Assembly: GCA_024516155.1 (NCBI GenBank)
Contig: JAJJXM010000009.1
Coordinates: forward strand, 1 to 64,000
DNA from: Pyronema omphalodes
Lineage: Eukaryota; Ascomycota; Pezizomycetes; Pezizales; Pyronemataceae
Direction: 5' to 3'
DNA: 64,000 nt
This document shows, piece by piece, positions 22,701 to 32,134 of the stretch. The notes under the pieces were generated by a model. That model was given only the letters and a program-made list of their open reading frames with translations. It searched no databases and was not told where the DNA came from. The translations under genes and the position numbers were made by a program. Each line of letters begins with the position of its first letter. Position 1 is the first letter of the stretch.

Positions 22701-24637
22701 CATTACAACCAATTGGCGGCTGCTCCCCGATATCGGAACCTCTAGATGACGATATCTTTGACGACAACGACTTGGAAAACAACGAAGAAATTGACCGACT
22801 CTGGAATACCGGTGCAAAAGTCGATAAACAAGACCTAAGCCGACTCTTCGAAACTACCGTCAGTAAACTAGAAACCAGTTTCGAAGATACAGACAACGCA
22901 TCTCACCTATTATCCGCCTCTAAAGGTCTTCTAAAGCTTCGGGATTTCAACCCAGAAACATTTGACGACCTCTCCCGTCGTTGGATAAGCCGAATGCAGA
23001 GCTACTCCAACCGTTTACCTCTCTTCAGGGCTTTCTCTTCCATGATTGCTTCTTCTTGTCTCAAAATTGAGACCTTGGTCAATGTGACCCTACAAATTCA
23101 CTCCCAATACAAGGCCTCCTCTATATCCGCACTGGACGCTGGCTTATTCGTAACCCACACCCTATCACTCCTCCTCTGCTCGGATCCTTTCTCAACTCCC
23201 CTTTCCGCCGCTTCCTCATATTCCCTGAAGCTAAAACGCACTCTCTTCATCACCCGCTCCCATGCGGCACTTCTAAATCTCTTCCGAGTAGCCTTCCAAA
23301 TGTCCACAGCATCCGGGGATCCAATCCTATCAACCCAACTCCGAACCCTATTACCAGCACCATCAAGTCTCGATACCCTACACCTGATCGCAACTCACAA
23401 CCTACCAATGCTACAAACAGAAATCATAACCCCGCTACTGAAACAGAAACAATGTCTACCAAGCTTACTGATGTTGATTGACTACCTCCTAGCAGATCCC
23501 GAAGGTGGAGGTGAAGCTGATAGTCATGTACAAGTTGCTAGATTACTGGATCTGGCGGATGATTTCTCCATTAGGATTTGTAAATTGAAGTTGCAGATTA
23601 TTTTAACTCAGGAAGCGAAGGATGATGTAAAGGAAGGAAAGGATGGGAAGATGAAGAATAGGAATATCATCCCGGGTAATACCACTGGCAACGCCTCCGC
23701 AGCAGGAAGCAACCCCACCACCGCTGCCACCACCACCAATAACAACGTCACTGGGGCAGGAAGCAATACAATAGCGCGAGCACTCCTCCGCGGGTTCACG
23801 CTAGCAACACCAGAACGGAGAATAATCTGCAAAGACCTCCTATCAGTCCTTGACCAGCAATGTGCAGCGAAAATCCGACAAGATGTAGAAGAACTATTTT
23901 GGGATGAAGAAAACTTTCTCAGGACTAGAAATTTAGCGGCAAGATTAGAGGTACAGATGACGGAGGGAATGGGGGATGCTATTGCCAGGGCATTTTTGGC
24001 AGTTGTTGAAGCTACTGCTGGTGCGAACTTGGTGGGTGCTTCAAATGCTGGAAGCTCCTCTGGCATTGCAAGTAACGGAGCAGGAGCTACCGCCTCCAGC
24101 AGCAATAATGGAGGAATCGACACACCCCCACCCCTCCTGGATCACCTCACCCGCTTCCTCTCCCACCTCACCCCCAACAATCACGACGATCCTATCCCCC
24201 CCTCTGAATTCCGTACCTGGTTCACCCTCTTCACACGTCTCCTCTCCCTCCACCGTCCCGCCTTCATCTCCCGCTCCCCCTCCAGCGACCAAGCGCGTCT
24301 TCTCGCCGGCTTATGTTCCCTCCTCTCCCATGACCTGATCCGAAACGATGAAAGTATCCATGAAGCATTAATATCATCCGCAGGAGCATGGTCCGAGGGT
24401 TTATCGGAGGATTTAAGAACGGGATTAAGGAAATGGATGAAGGGAAGGAAAGTGGCGGGGACGGCTTGGTTGCTGGGTGCTGCTGAGACTGAGTTGAAGG
24501 CTGTGGTTGCGAAGGCTGTTGTTAAACAGGTGGAGTTTGGGGTTAAGCCGTGGGAGAAATTGGCTGAGCCGACGCCGGTTATGGGGGAGAATGATGGGTG
24601 CTTGTCGTTGACGTTGTTTAGGGCGAGGAAATTTTAG
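19723..24637 (+). CDS. MED12: Mediator complex kinase-module subunit 12 (Srb8)
   Basis: Six exons: 19723-20873, 20924-21128, 21183-21248, 21302-21889, 21952-22359 and 22418-24637. The five introns are 50-62 nt, and the product is 1545 residues. The Med12 signature lies near residues 265-345: PPPRVTLPDQKREAWLRDL, then LRRLSRTIPHGLKG, LLDQCVTKNIPISRAVW and CVGANELRGLKRKG. The N terminus has the basic segment NSRRKKRIGFAG and the conserved YVLEPPPQSLRYP and DVHPWKGNHQEDH blocks. The protein bridges Cdk8-cyclin C to core Mediator and controls transcription by RNA polymerase II. The C-terminal third carries Asn/Thr/Ala/Ser-rich linkers that vary between fungi. The first frame opens at a GTG (19714), but the first ATG is at 19723. 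Four of the exon pairs would be separate frames without splicing. The 3' end faces a repeat island. Confidence 0.93.
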
Positions 24638-24735
24638 AGGGGAGGAGGGGTGATGAAGGGGGAGGAGGCAGGAGCGGATGGAATAGATGAATACCAAGAA
24701 CCTTCAATATACCAAATAGTTTATAAATGACATCC

Positions 24736-24860
24736 GGGGGGTGTGCGGGGTGTGTGTGGGGTGTGTGTGTGTGTGTGTGGGCTGGGGAGGTGTGGGGTGT
24801 GTGTGTGGGTGGGTGGGTGGGGAGTAGGGGGTAGAGGGTAGAGGGTAGAGGGTGAGAGGT
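24736..24860 (+). repeat. GT/G-rich tract with a G-quadruplex consensus
   Basis: Guanine-rich on the coding strand of MED12, about 100-220 bp past its stop codon. It contains GGGTGGGTGGGTGGGG at 24807-24822, an exact G-quadruplex consensus with one-base loops, followed by several TAGAGGG units. Confidence 0.85.
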
Positions 24861-24962
24861 AACGGGTTTTTTTATGACATGATGGAAAGCAATAGTTATG
24901 CATTTCGGCTTTTCATAAATCGGCGTTTTTTATTTTTTTTTTTAGGTTCTGTATTTTTTTCT

Positions 24963-25072
24963 GTTTTATGTTTATACCATACCAAACTCGGATTAGGTTG
25001 TGTTGATTGTTTTTCTTGTTTTACGTTTATACCATACCAAACTTGGATTGGGTTGTGTTGATTGTTTTTCTT
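24963..25072 (+). repeat. 55-bp tandem duplication
   Basis: Two adjacent units of 55 bp (24963-25017 and 25018-25072), both starting GTTTTAYGTTTATACC and both including TTGTGTTGATTG, differ at only a few positions. Confidence 0.85.
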
Positions 25073-25083
25073 GTTTTTTCTTT

Positions 25084-25285
25084 TATGTTGGCTTGGATAT
25101 GGATTATGGATGGATATGGATGGATTATGGATGGATTATGGATGATATCGGTTGGTTGGTAGGTTGGTAGATTGGTTGGTAGGTGGGTTGGTAGGTAGGG
25201 TAGGTAGGTAGGTTGGTAAGTTGGTTGGTAGGTTGGTAGGTTGGTTGGTTGGTAGGTAGATTGGTTGGTAGGTATAGGTGTTGCT
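25084..25285 (+). repeat. Degenerate GGATTATGGAT / GGTTGGTAG arrays
   Basis: GGATTATGGAT-type units to about 25140 are followed by GGTTGGTAGG-type units with irregular spacing. Confidence 0.8.
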
Positions 25286-25498
25286 TTCTTGATTGGTTGG
25301 TTGATGGTTTGCTTGCTTAGTTGGAAGTACAATGCATACATACAATAAATACAAGACAAGAAATAAAAACATAAACACAGAATCCACAGAATCCACAGAA
25401 TCCACAAATCCCTCAAACCAAGCCACGTATTAATACCATATCTGAATTGAGTATACTGTATACCAATTATTCCATTACTATTATTCCTACTGTACGAA

Positions 25499-25948
25499 AT
25501 ATAGGAATAATAGGAATAATAGGAATAATAGGAATGATAGGAATAATAGGAATAATAGGAATAATAGGAATAATAGGAATAATAGGAATAATAGGAATAA
25601 TAGGAATAATAGGAATAATAGGAATAATAGGAATAATAGGAATAATAGGAATAATAGGAATAATAGGAATAATAGGAATAATAGGAATAATAGGAATAAT
25701 AGGAATAATAGGAATAATAGGAATAATAGGAATAATAGGAATAATAGGAATAATAGGAATAATAGGAATAATAGGAATAATAGGAATAATAGGAATAATA
25801 GGAATAATAGGAATAATAGGAATAATAGGAATAATAGGAATAATAGGAATAATAGGAATAATAGGAATAATAGGAATAATAGGAATAATAGGAATAATAG
25901 GAATAATAGGAATAATAGGAATAATAGGAATAATAGGAATAATAGGAA
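25499..25948 (+). repeat. Nearly perfect 9-bp satellite, AATAATAGG x about 50
   Basis: About 450 bp of an uninterrupted 9-bp unit with one visible variant (a G for A near 25535). The homogeneity implies recent expansion or frequent correction. Because 9 is a multiple of 3 and the unit lacks stops in several frames, both strands show artificial open frames of about 300 codons. Confidence 0.97.
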
Positions 25949-26008
25949 AAAAAATTCAGGTTTTTAGAAAGCATTTATTGGATGGTCTGCTTTTATTTAT
26001 TTTATTTG

Positions 26009-26300
26009 CTTTGCTTTGCTTTGCTTTGCTTTGCTTGTGCTTTGCTTTGCTTTGCTTTGCTTGCTTTGCTTTTTTCTTCTTTTTTTTCTTCTTCTTTCTT
26101 CTTTTTTCGGAGAAGAGGAATCAAAACAACACCGAGAAAAGTTTCATCAACGATATCAATATTTCTTCATTTCTTCATTTTCTTCATTCTTCATTTCTCA
26201 TTTCTTCTTTTCTTCTTCTTCATTTCTTCATTTTCTTCATTTCTTCATTTCTTCATTTCTTCATTTCTTCATTTCTTCATTTCTTCATTTCTTCCTTTCT
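26009..26300 (+). repeat. TTTGC and TTTCTTCA pyrimidine-rich arrays
   Basis: A pentameric TTTGC array (26009-26075) gives way to poly-pyrimidine DNA and an 8-bp TTTCTTCA array (about 26160-26300) on the plus strand. Confidence 0.9.
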
Positions 26301-26519
26301 TCCTGACACGGCCAGAAAAGTAATATTTCATATTGATTACTCTATCTGAATCTACATATGGAATAAAATAATGAAGATATTGAAGATATGTGATACGGTA
26401 TAGCTGGTGTCTTGTTTGATATTAATATAATATGTGGATGTTATTTATATATATGATAGATATGATAGATATTGAATATTGAATATGAAGATATTGATAT
26501 GATATTGATATGATAATGA

Positions 26520-26815
26520 TAATGATAAAATGATTAAAATGATAAAATGATAAAATGATAAAATGATAAATGATTAAATGATAAAATGATAAAATGATAA
26601 AATGATAAACTGATAAAATGATAAACTGATAAAATGATAAAATTGATAAAATGATAAAATGATAAAATGATAAAATGATAAATGATAAATGATAAATGAT
26701 AAAATGATAAATGATAAAATGATAAAATGATAAAATGATAAAATGATAAAATGATAAAATGATAAATGATAAAATGATAAAATGATAAAATGATAAAATG
26801 ATAAAATGATAAATG
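26520..26815 (+). repeat. 8-bp AAAATGAT array
   Basis: About 36 units of AAAATGAT, with occasional AAATGAT and AACTGAT variants, run directly into the 9-bp GATA array that follows. Confidence 0.9.
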
Positions 26816-26998
26816 ATAGATATGATAGATATGATAGATATGATAGATATGATAGATATGATAGATATGATAGATATGATAGATATGATAGATATGATAG
26901 ATATGATAGATATGATAGATATGATAGATATGATAGATATGATAGATATGATAGATATGATAGATATGATAGCTATGATAGATATGATAGATATGATA
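26813..26998 (+). repeat. 9-bp ATGATAGAT array
   Basis: About 20 tandem units with one visible variant (AGCT for AGAT, near 26970). Each unit carries TGATAG, which fits the HGATAR site bound by fungal GATA factors. Confidence 0.93.
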
Positions 26999-27106
26999 AA
27001 ATGATTCACTAAAAAATGCTTCATAAAAAAAAAGAAAAAAAAACAAAAAAAATAAAATAAAATATAAAATATATATATATAAAACAAAAAAAAGAAAACG
27101 CCATTC

Positions 27107-27205
27107 GCTACGCCGGGATACGCCGGGATAAAAAACAAGCTACGCTGGGATAAATAACAAGCTACGCCGGGATAAATAACAAGCTACGCCGGGATAAATA
27201 ACAAG
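27107..27205 (+). repeat. 22-bp GC-containing tandem repeat
   Basis: Three full 22-bp units start at 27139, 27161 and 27183, each beginning GCTACGCYGGGATAAATAAC. A partial and a rearranged unit lie just upstream. This GC-rich motif stands out in AT-rich surroundings. Confidence 0.9.
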
Positions 27206-27264
27206 ATAACAAACAAGATATTGCAATACAATATAATAAAATACAATACGCCGATAAACAAGAA

Positions 27265-27302
27265 ACCCCCCGCCCCCGCCCCCCCCCCCCCCCCCCCCCC
27301 CG
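27265..27302 (+). repeat. Poly-C run (poly-G on the minus strand)
   Basis: C-rich from 27265, ending in an unbroken run of about 23 C. It could form an i-motif or G-quadruplex, and such homopolymers are often mis-sized in assemblies. Confidence 0.9.
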
Positions 27303-27335
27303 ATCCCGGCCCCCAATCCCGATTCCTTAGAAGTA

Positions 27336-27775
27336 ACGTAGGAAAGGAAAGGAAAGTAAAGTAAAGTAAAGTAAAGTACAGACAAGGCAGATAAAGCAAG
27401 GCAGATAAAGTAGAACACAGCAGAGCAGAGTAGAAAAAGCAGAGGAAAGGAAAGGACAGGACAGGACAGGACAGAGACAGAAGAACAGAGAAAAAGCAAG
27501 GCAGAGCAGACACAAACAGAGACAGAAGAACAGGGACACAAGAAACCATCATCACAAAAAAAGTCAAGTAAAATACCATCATCACAAAATACCATACCAT
27601 AAAATACCATCATCACAAAAACCCATCATCACAAAAAACCATCATCACAAAAAACCATCATCACAAAAAACCATCATCACAGCAAGCACAAAATACCATC
27701 ATCATAGCAAGCACAAAATACCATAACATACCATAACATACCATAACATACCATAACATAACATAACATAACACA
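27336..27775 (+). repeat. Mixed purine, CCATCATCACAAAAAA and CCATAACATA arrays
   Basis: AGTAA and AGGAAAGG-type purine units run to about 27480. A roughly 16-bp CCATCATCACAAAAAA unit repeats from about 27590 to 27700, then CCATAACATA units from 27719 to 27775. Confidence 0.85.
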
Positions 27776-28364
27776 ATAAAAAAAAGAGAATCACCGATAA
27801 CCGATCACCGATAACTACTCCCATCTAAATAGTATCAATCAGATCAGATAGAGAGAAAAAGATATCAGATATAAGATATAATGAGTAAGTAGAGAGATAT
27901 TTCATCCATATGATTCAAAACCGCACCCGCACCTGCACCCGAAACCTAACAACCTAATACAAAAAACCTAACACAAACAAAAACCTAATACAAAAAACAA
28001 CACAAATACAAACAAAACCCCAACACAAAGAACCTAACACAAACAAATACAACCAAATACAAAAACCCAACACAAAAAAAACCAGAGAAAAAAAAAAGAA
28101 AACCCAAACCTAATAAAAAATAAAAAAAAATAAAAATAAAAAAGTATTGTATCAATATGTCAATCAATCAAAACAAAAAATCCAACAGGAAACAAAAAAA
28201 AAACAACGCTCCAGAATAATGTATCATATGATCCCCCATTGAACAGAAAAGCAGAAAAGCAGCAAAACAAAAACAAAAACAAAAACAAAAAAAAAAAACA
28301 GGATATCAGAATATCAGAACATCAGAATATCAAAGTCAGTAACCGCTGTGCTATATAAATCCCA

Positions 28365-28409
28365 CCCATCAAACCCATCAAACCCATCAAACCCATCAAA
28401 CCCATCAAA
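28365..28409 (+). repeat. 9-bp CCCATCAAA x 5
   Basis: Five exact tandem copies of a 9-bp unit, the third array of 9-bp period in this island. It is followed by poly-A-rich DNA and the ATG1 3' end. Confidence 0.95.
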
Positions 28410-28809
28410 CTCAGCAAAAAAAAAAAGTCAAAAAAAAAAATCAAAAAAAATCAAAACCCCAAATACAACCCAACCCGACCGCTACTCACAGCGCCACATG
28501 GCAAACCCTCTTCTCCATATCCGCGGTCATCAACACCAATTATATCCCCACCTCTTGCTGCATAATCTCCAATCGATCATGTCAAATCTTCCAGAATCAG
28601 AATCGTATAGGATAGGACAGAAAAACAAATAAAGCCTTTTTTATGGAATATATATATATATCGATTCTGGCGCTGCGGGCCAGTTTCAAATATATAGCAT
28701 CCATAAGAGCTAAGCTGATCTGATCTGATCTGATCCTGCTCTTCCGCTTTTCCGCTTTTCCGCTTTATGATTTGCCGCTTCGCCTTAGCCTTAGTCATCT
28801 ACCATCCGC

Positions 28810-31800
28810 TTATCTCTGGGCCATAGAATTAGGCGCAGTAATAGGCGACGGTGGTAAATGCTGCAAACCCGGTGATCCATGCTGTGAATGTACCGGGGAT
28901 CTTCTTGCCAGGGCATCCATTTTCTTCTTGATTTGTAGATACCGATTATTGATATTTGCCAAAACTATTTACCGTGGTATATATATTAGCAATTATTCCA
29001 AAAATATCTTCAATACTGCGATATCTCAAGGTATCCAAGATATCCCAAGACGTCATCCCGACCCTCTGTTCCTGTCACTGATCGACAAAACAGGGCGATA
29101 GGGCGAACGGACTGCATGCCGCACTGTGATGCTGTATGATGATGCAAAGAGCAAAGAGCAACTTACATTTCTCAATAACCCTCCTATCGTCCTCCTCCAC
29201 AGTTTCCCCATCATCATCCCTCTTTTCCAATATCGCCTCAAGCAAACGTAAGCTGGTTACATATGCCACTTCACAACCTTGTAAATCATCACCCACCAAC
29301 TCATTCACCGCCGCGGCTCTAGACATTTCAAGGGCGCGGTCATACATCAACTTCTCCGCCGTCACTCCGGTAGTTAGCGCAAAGCTTGTAACGCCCCCTG
29401 TTTGTTGCGTCTGTGCATCCTTCTTCAAGTTTCCGGGGTGAGACGGATGGCTACTCGGAAGGTCTCTCTGTGCTTCAAGAATTTTAGATTGGACCAAGTC
29501 AGACTTTTCCAATACTTCATTAAACCGTTCCCGGATCCATTGGACAACATTATTCATTCTCTGACTTGCATTTGCCCTAGCTGCGCTCATAGCTTCTCCA
29601 TGGAGTCCGTTTGCCGCCCACCAAGCGTGGGCTACATCCATTGCTTTACTTAGCAAAGAAAGCACCTTGACAAAGAGGACTAAACACTCTTCCGCCGCCA
29701 TGATAGTCGCATCGGAGGTGAGCTCCACGCTGCGGTGTGAGTTGGTCGGGATATCCACGGCCCCCTCCACGAGGCCTAAGCCCTGAGGATGGGAGGGGAT
29801 AAGTTGTTCATACTTGACATGGGCATAAGAGTAGACAACATCAGCACGGTTCGCATTTTCCTCAATCACGTGCAAAACCGCCGCATCATCTTCATTGATA
29901 TTAGAGTTAACCAATATCAAGCTGCTAGGTCCAGCACCAGGAAAAGTATTGCCAATGTTTGGTGGACTCTGGTTTGGTGGTGAAAGTCCGATACCGCCGA
30001 AGAGTCGCAGGTTGGCTTTTTCTAACGCCCTAGCTAATGCCGATTTTGCGTTGCCGGGTGATGAGCCGTATTTTCGTTCGTAGCTACCTTTGGGGTGTAC
30101 ATATTCCCCAGAGGGTCTTCCACTACGAGGTGATCGGGGTTGTTGACTACCACCCGCGCTCAATCTTCGCACCAGAGCGTTGGCAGAAGGAGGAGTCACA
30201 CCTCCTCGGCGTGCAGTTTGTAGCTCATCAGCAAAGGCGTTGACTTGAACTTGTTGCTTATCGACAATTACATAGTCATCTTCTGAGCTGCGGAGTTCTC
30301 GGGAGGGTGGGTTGTGGCTACGTTTTGAACGTTGTCGTTGAAGATCTCTGTGCTCCTGTTGTTCCCGCTGCTGCTGGAGCTGCATCTTTTCGAGATGTCG
30401 AGCATTTTGCTGATCCCGTTGAAGCTGCTCTCGCTCCCGTTGGGCGTCATATTCTCGGTGGTGAATCAAGAGGGAATTGCCGGGTGAGGTGTTATGGTTG
30501 GATTCTCGGCTTGGGCCACGCTCCATACCCGTTGCACGGCGCTGTATAACAAGATCTTCCCGTACAGGCGCAGTAGCATAAGCTGGGAGACCGGGGCGCT
30601 GCGAGTTAGGAGAGAGTGGGGTGGATGGCCGTCCGGTTTGGGTTGTGTACCGGCGAATTTCTGCCGGGCGTTCATTGGGAGATGTAGGGACTTGTAACTT
30701 GTCAAGAGGAGCTGCGAATGGTAGGGCTGAGGTATCTAATCTTGAAGGTTGAGCAGGTTGGGAAGGTGGTAATGTAGGCTGTCGGGCTATCCGCTGTTCT
30801 CGCTGTGCAATCTGTTCCCGATCGACACCGTATGCTCTCTCATCTGCGACTGTGCGCCGGTAGTCCGATGAATTTCGTCTCGGTTCTTCCGGTTCTGGTT
30901 GTCTGATGGGTTCTACAGATCTTACAGGGCTTCTTGGTGGCTCAATAGTCTGATGTACCAATCCTGGAATATCGTCGGTGATAACCGGATGCGAAAAGAG
31001 TTCTTCGAAAGACATTCGTTGGGTTGGTTTTTGTTTCAAAAGTGCTCTCGCCAGCTGTCTTAACTCCTCGCTGCAAATGCATGCTGAGGGAAATGATACT
31101 TTATCATGACCAGCCTGGATTTTTTTGAGCAATTCAATATGGTTGGGGGCTCTGTATGGGGGTCTTCCCGCCATCATTTCGTACAACACAGTACCACAAG
31201 ACCAAAGGTCTACCATAGCATCGTATTTTTGATAATCCAGAATTTCAGGGGCCATGTATAGCGGGGAACCACACAATGTATCTGCCATTGAAGCTTCCGG
31301 TAGCGTTCTTGCGAAACCAAAATCCGCCAACTTCAAAACCGGTAAGAAATCAATACCCGCTGCGATTCGGGAACTCTTCATTTCCACTGGATCTAAATTC
31401 TGGGCCGCATATCTTGGTGACGGATTCAGGAGTAGATTCTGAGGTTTGACATCTCTGTGCACAAGCCCGTCTTTCCTTAAGAAAGCCAATGCGCTTGCAA
31501 GTTGTTTAGTAAAATGCCTTACTAGCACCTCATTCAATCCTGCTCCGGGTTGCGAAGGGTAGTTTTGAGCAACGATAGTTAAAGAATGGTGAATACTCGG
31601 CATTTTATCCCTCTTTCCAATTAAACCTGCAAGATCGCCAAGCGAACAATACTCCATGATAATATTGATAAACTTTTCGGTTTTTGTGCAATCTTTTAAG
31701 GCGACGATATGTGGATGATTTAGTTTCTTTAGGATTGAGATTTCTGACTCGAGATTGTCGAGAAGTTTCTTGCTTAACCGTTTCTTATCCACCCTCTTGA

Positions 31801-32134
31801 TCGCAGCCAACTTTTTGCCATCCTTCAAAAGAAAAGAAAAATGTTAGCTATGAGTCATAACAATCTCGGTGCGCAAACTCACCTTATGATGTCCCCTAAA
31901 AACGCCCGCAAAAGACCCACGCCCAATTTCCTGTCCCAACTTGTAGTTTCCAATCATATCCGCCTCTGTAGCCTGTCCCGCCGGAGGCCTTGCCGAAGTC
32001 CGCTGTCGTGACTGTTGTTCATCGTCTCGTGCATGATCTCTCGCTTGATCCCGTTCCCTCGTCTGATCCCTAACTCTCATCCGTTGTTGACCTTCATCCG
32101 GTAGCCTCTCACCGCCTGTTGGCAATGAAGCCAT
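28810..32134 (-). CDS. ATG1: Autophagy-initiating serine/threonine kinase Atg1 (ULK family)
   Basis: Three exons (32134-31883, 31822-29167, 28964-28810) with introns of 60 and 202 nt give 1020 residues. The kinase domain starts at about residue 63 with a glycine loop GRGSFAGVFRG (71-81). The ATP lysine is K93 in AAIKR, the catalytic loop HRDVKPQN has D208, and DFG is at 251-253, followed by GSPLYMAPE. The middle is a long Pro/Gln/Arg/Ser-rich linker. The C-terminal early-autophagy/tethering region (VTAEKLMYDRALEMSRAAAVNEL and on) binds Atg13 and membranes in the family. The last exon was found by the conserved ending NNRYLQIKKKMDALARRSP; reading through the 202-nt intron instead gives a truncated tail. 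Atg1 starts autophagosome formation under starvation. Its 3' end faces the repeat island. Confidence 0.93.

Larger units (their letters stand above)
24638..28809. repeat. 4.1 kb island of simple tandem repeats between convergent 3' ends
   Basis: Nearly the whole spacer between the MED12 stop and the ATG1 stop consists of different low-complexity arrays in series: GT/G-rich, a 55-bp duplication, GGTTGGTAG-like, a perfect 9-bp array, TTTGC, TTTCTTCA, AAAATGAT, a second 9-bp array, a 22-bp array, poly-C, AGTAA-type purines, a 16-bp array, A-rich DNA and a third 9-bp array. Long open frames on both strands here are products of the repeats and not genes. The individual arrays are listed separately. 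Confidence 0.9.

Noticed and set aside
24826..24860. TAGAGGG units as interstitial telomere repeats
   Set aside because: The usual fungal telomere unit is TTAGGG. The units here differ and are few, and genes continue on both sides.
25027..26349. Open frames of about 300 codons on both strands in the repeat island
   Set aside because: They are translations of the 9-bp array (Gly-Ile-Ile or Tyr-Ser-Tyr) with low-complexity flanks; no start context, splice structure or family.
26422..27138. Ile/His/Tyr-rich frames of 170-240 codons
   Set aside because: Products of the AAAATGAT and GATA arrays, not genes.
27945..28035. CCTAA-containing A-rich stretch as a degenerate telomere
   Set aside because: Irregular, lacks CCCTAA periodicity, and forms part of general A/C-rich low-complexity DNA.
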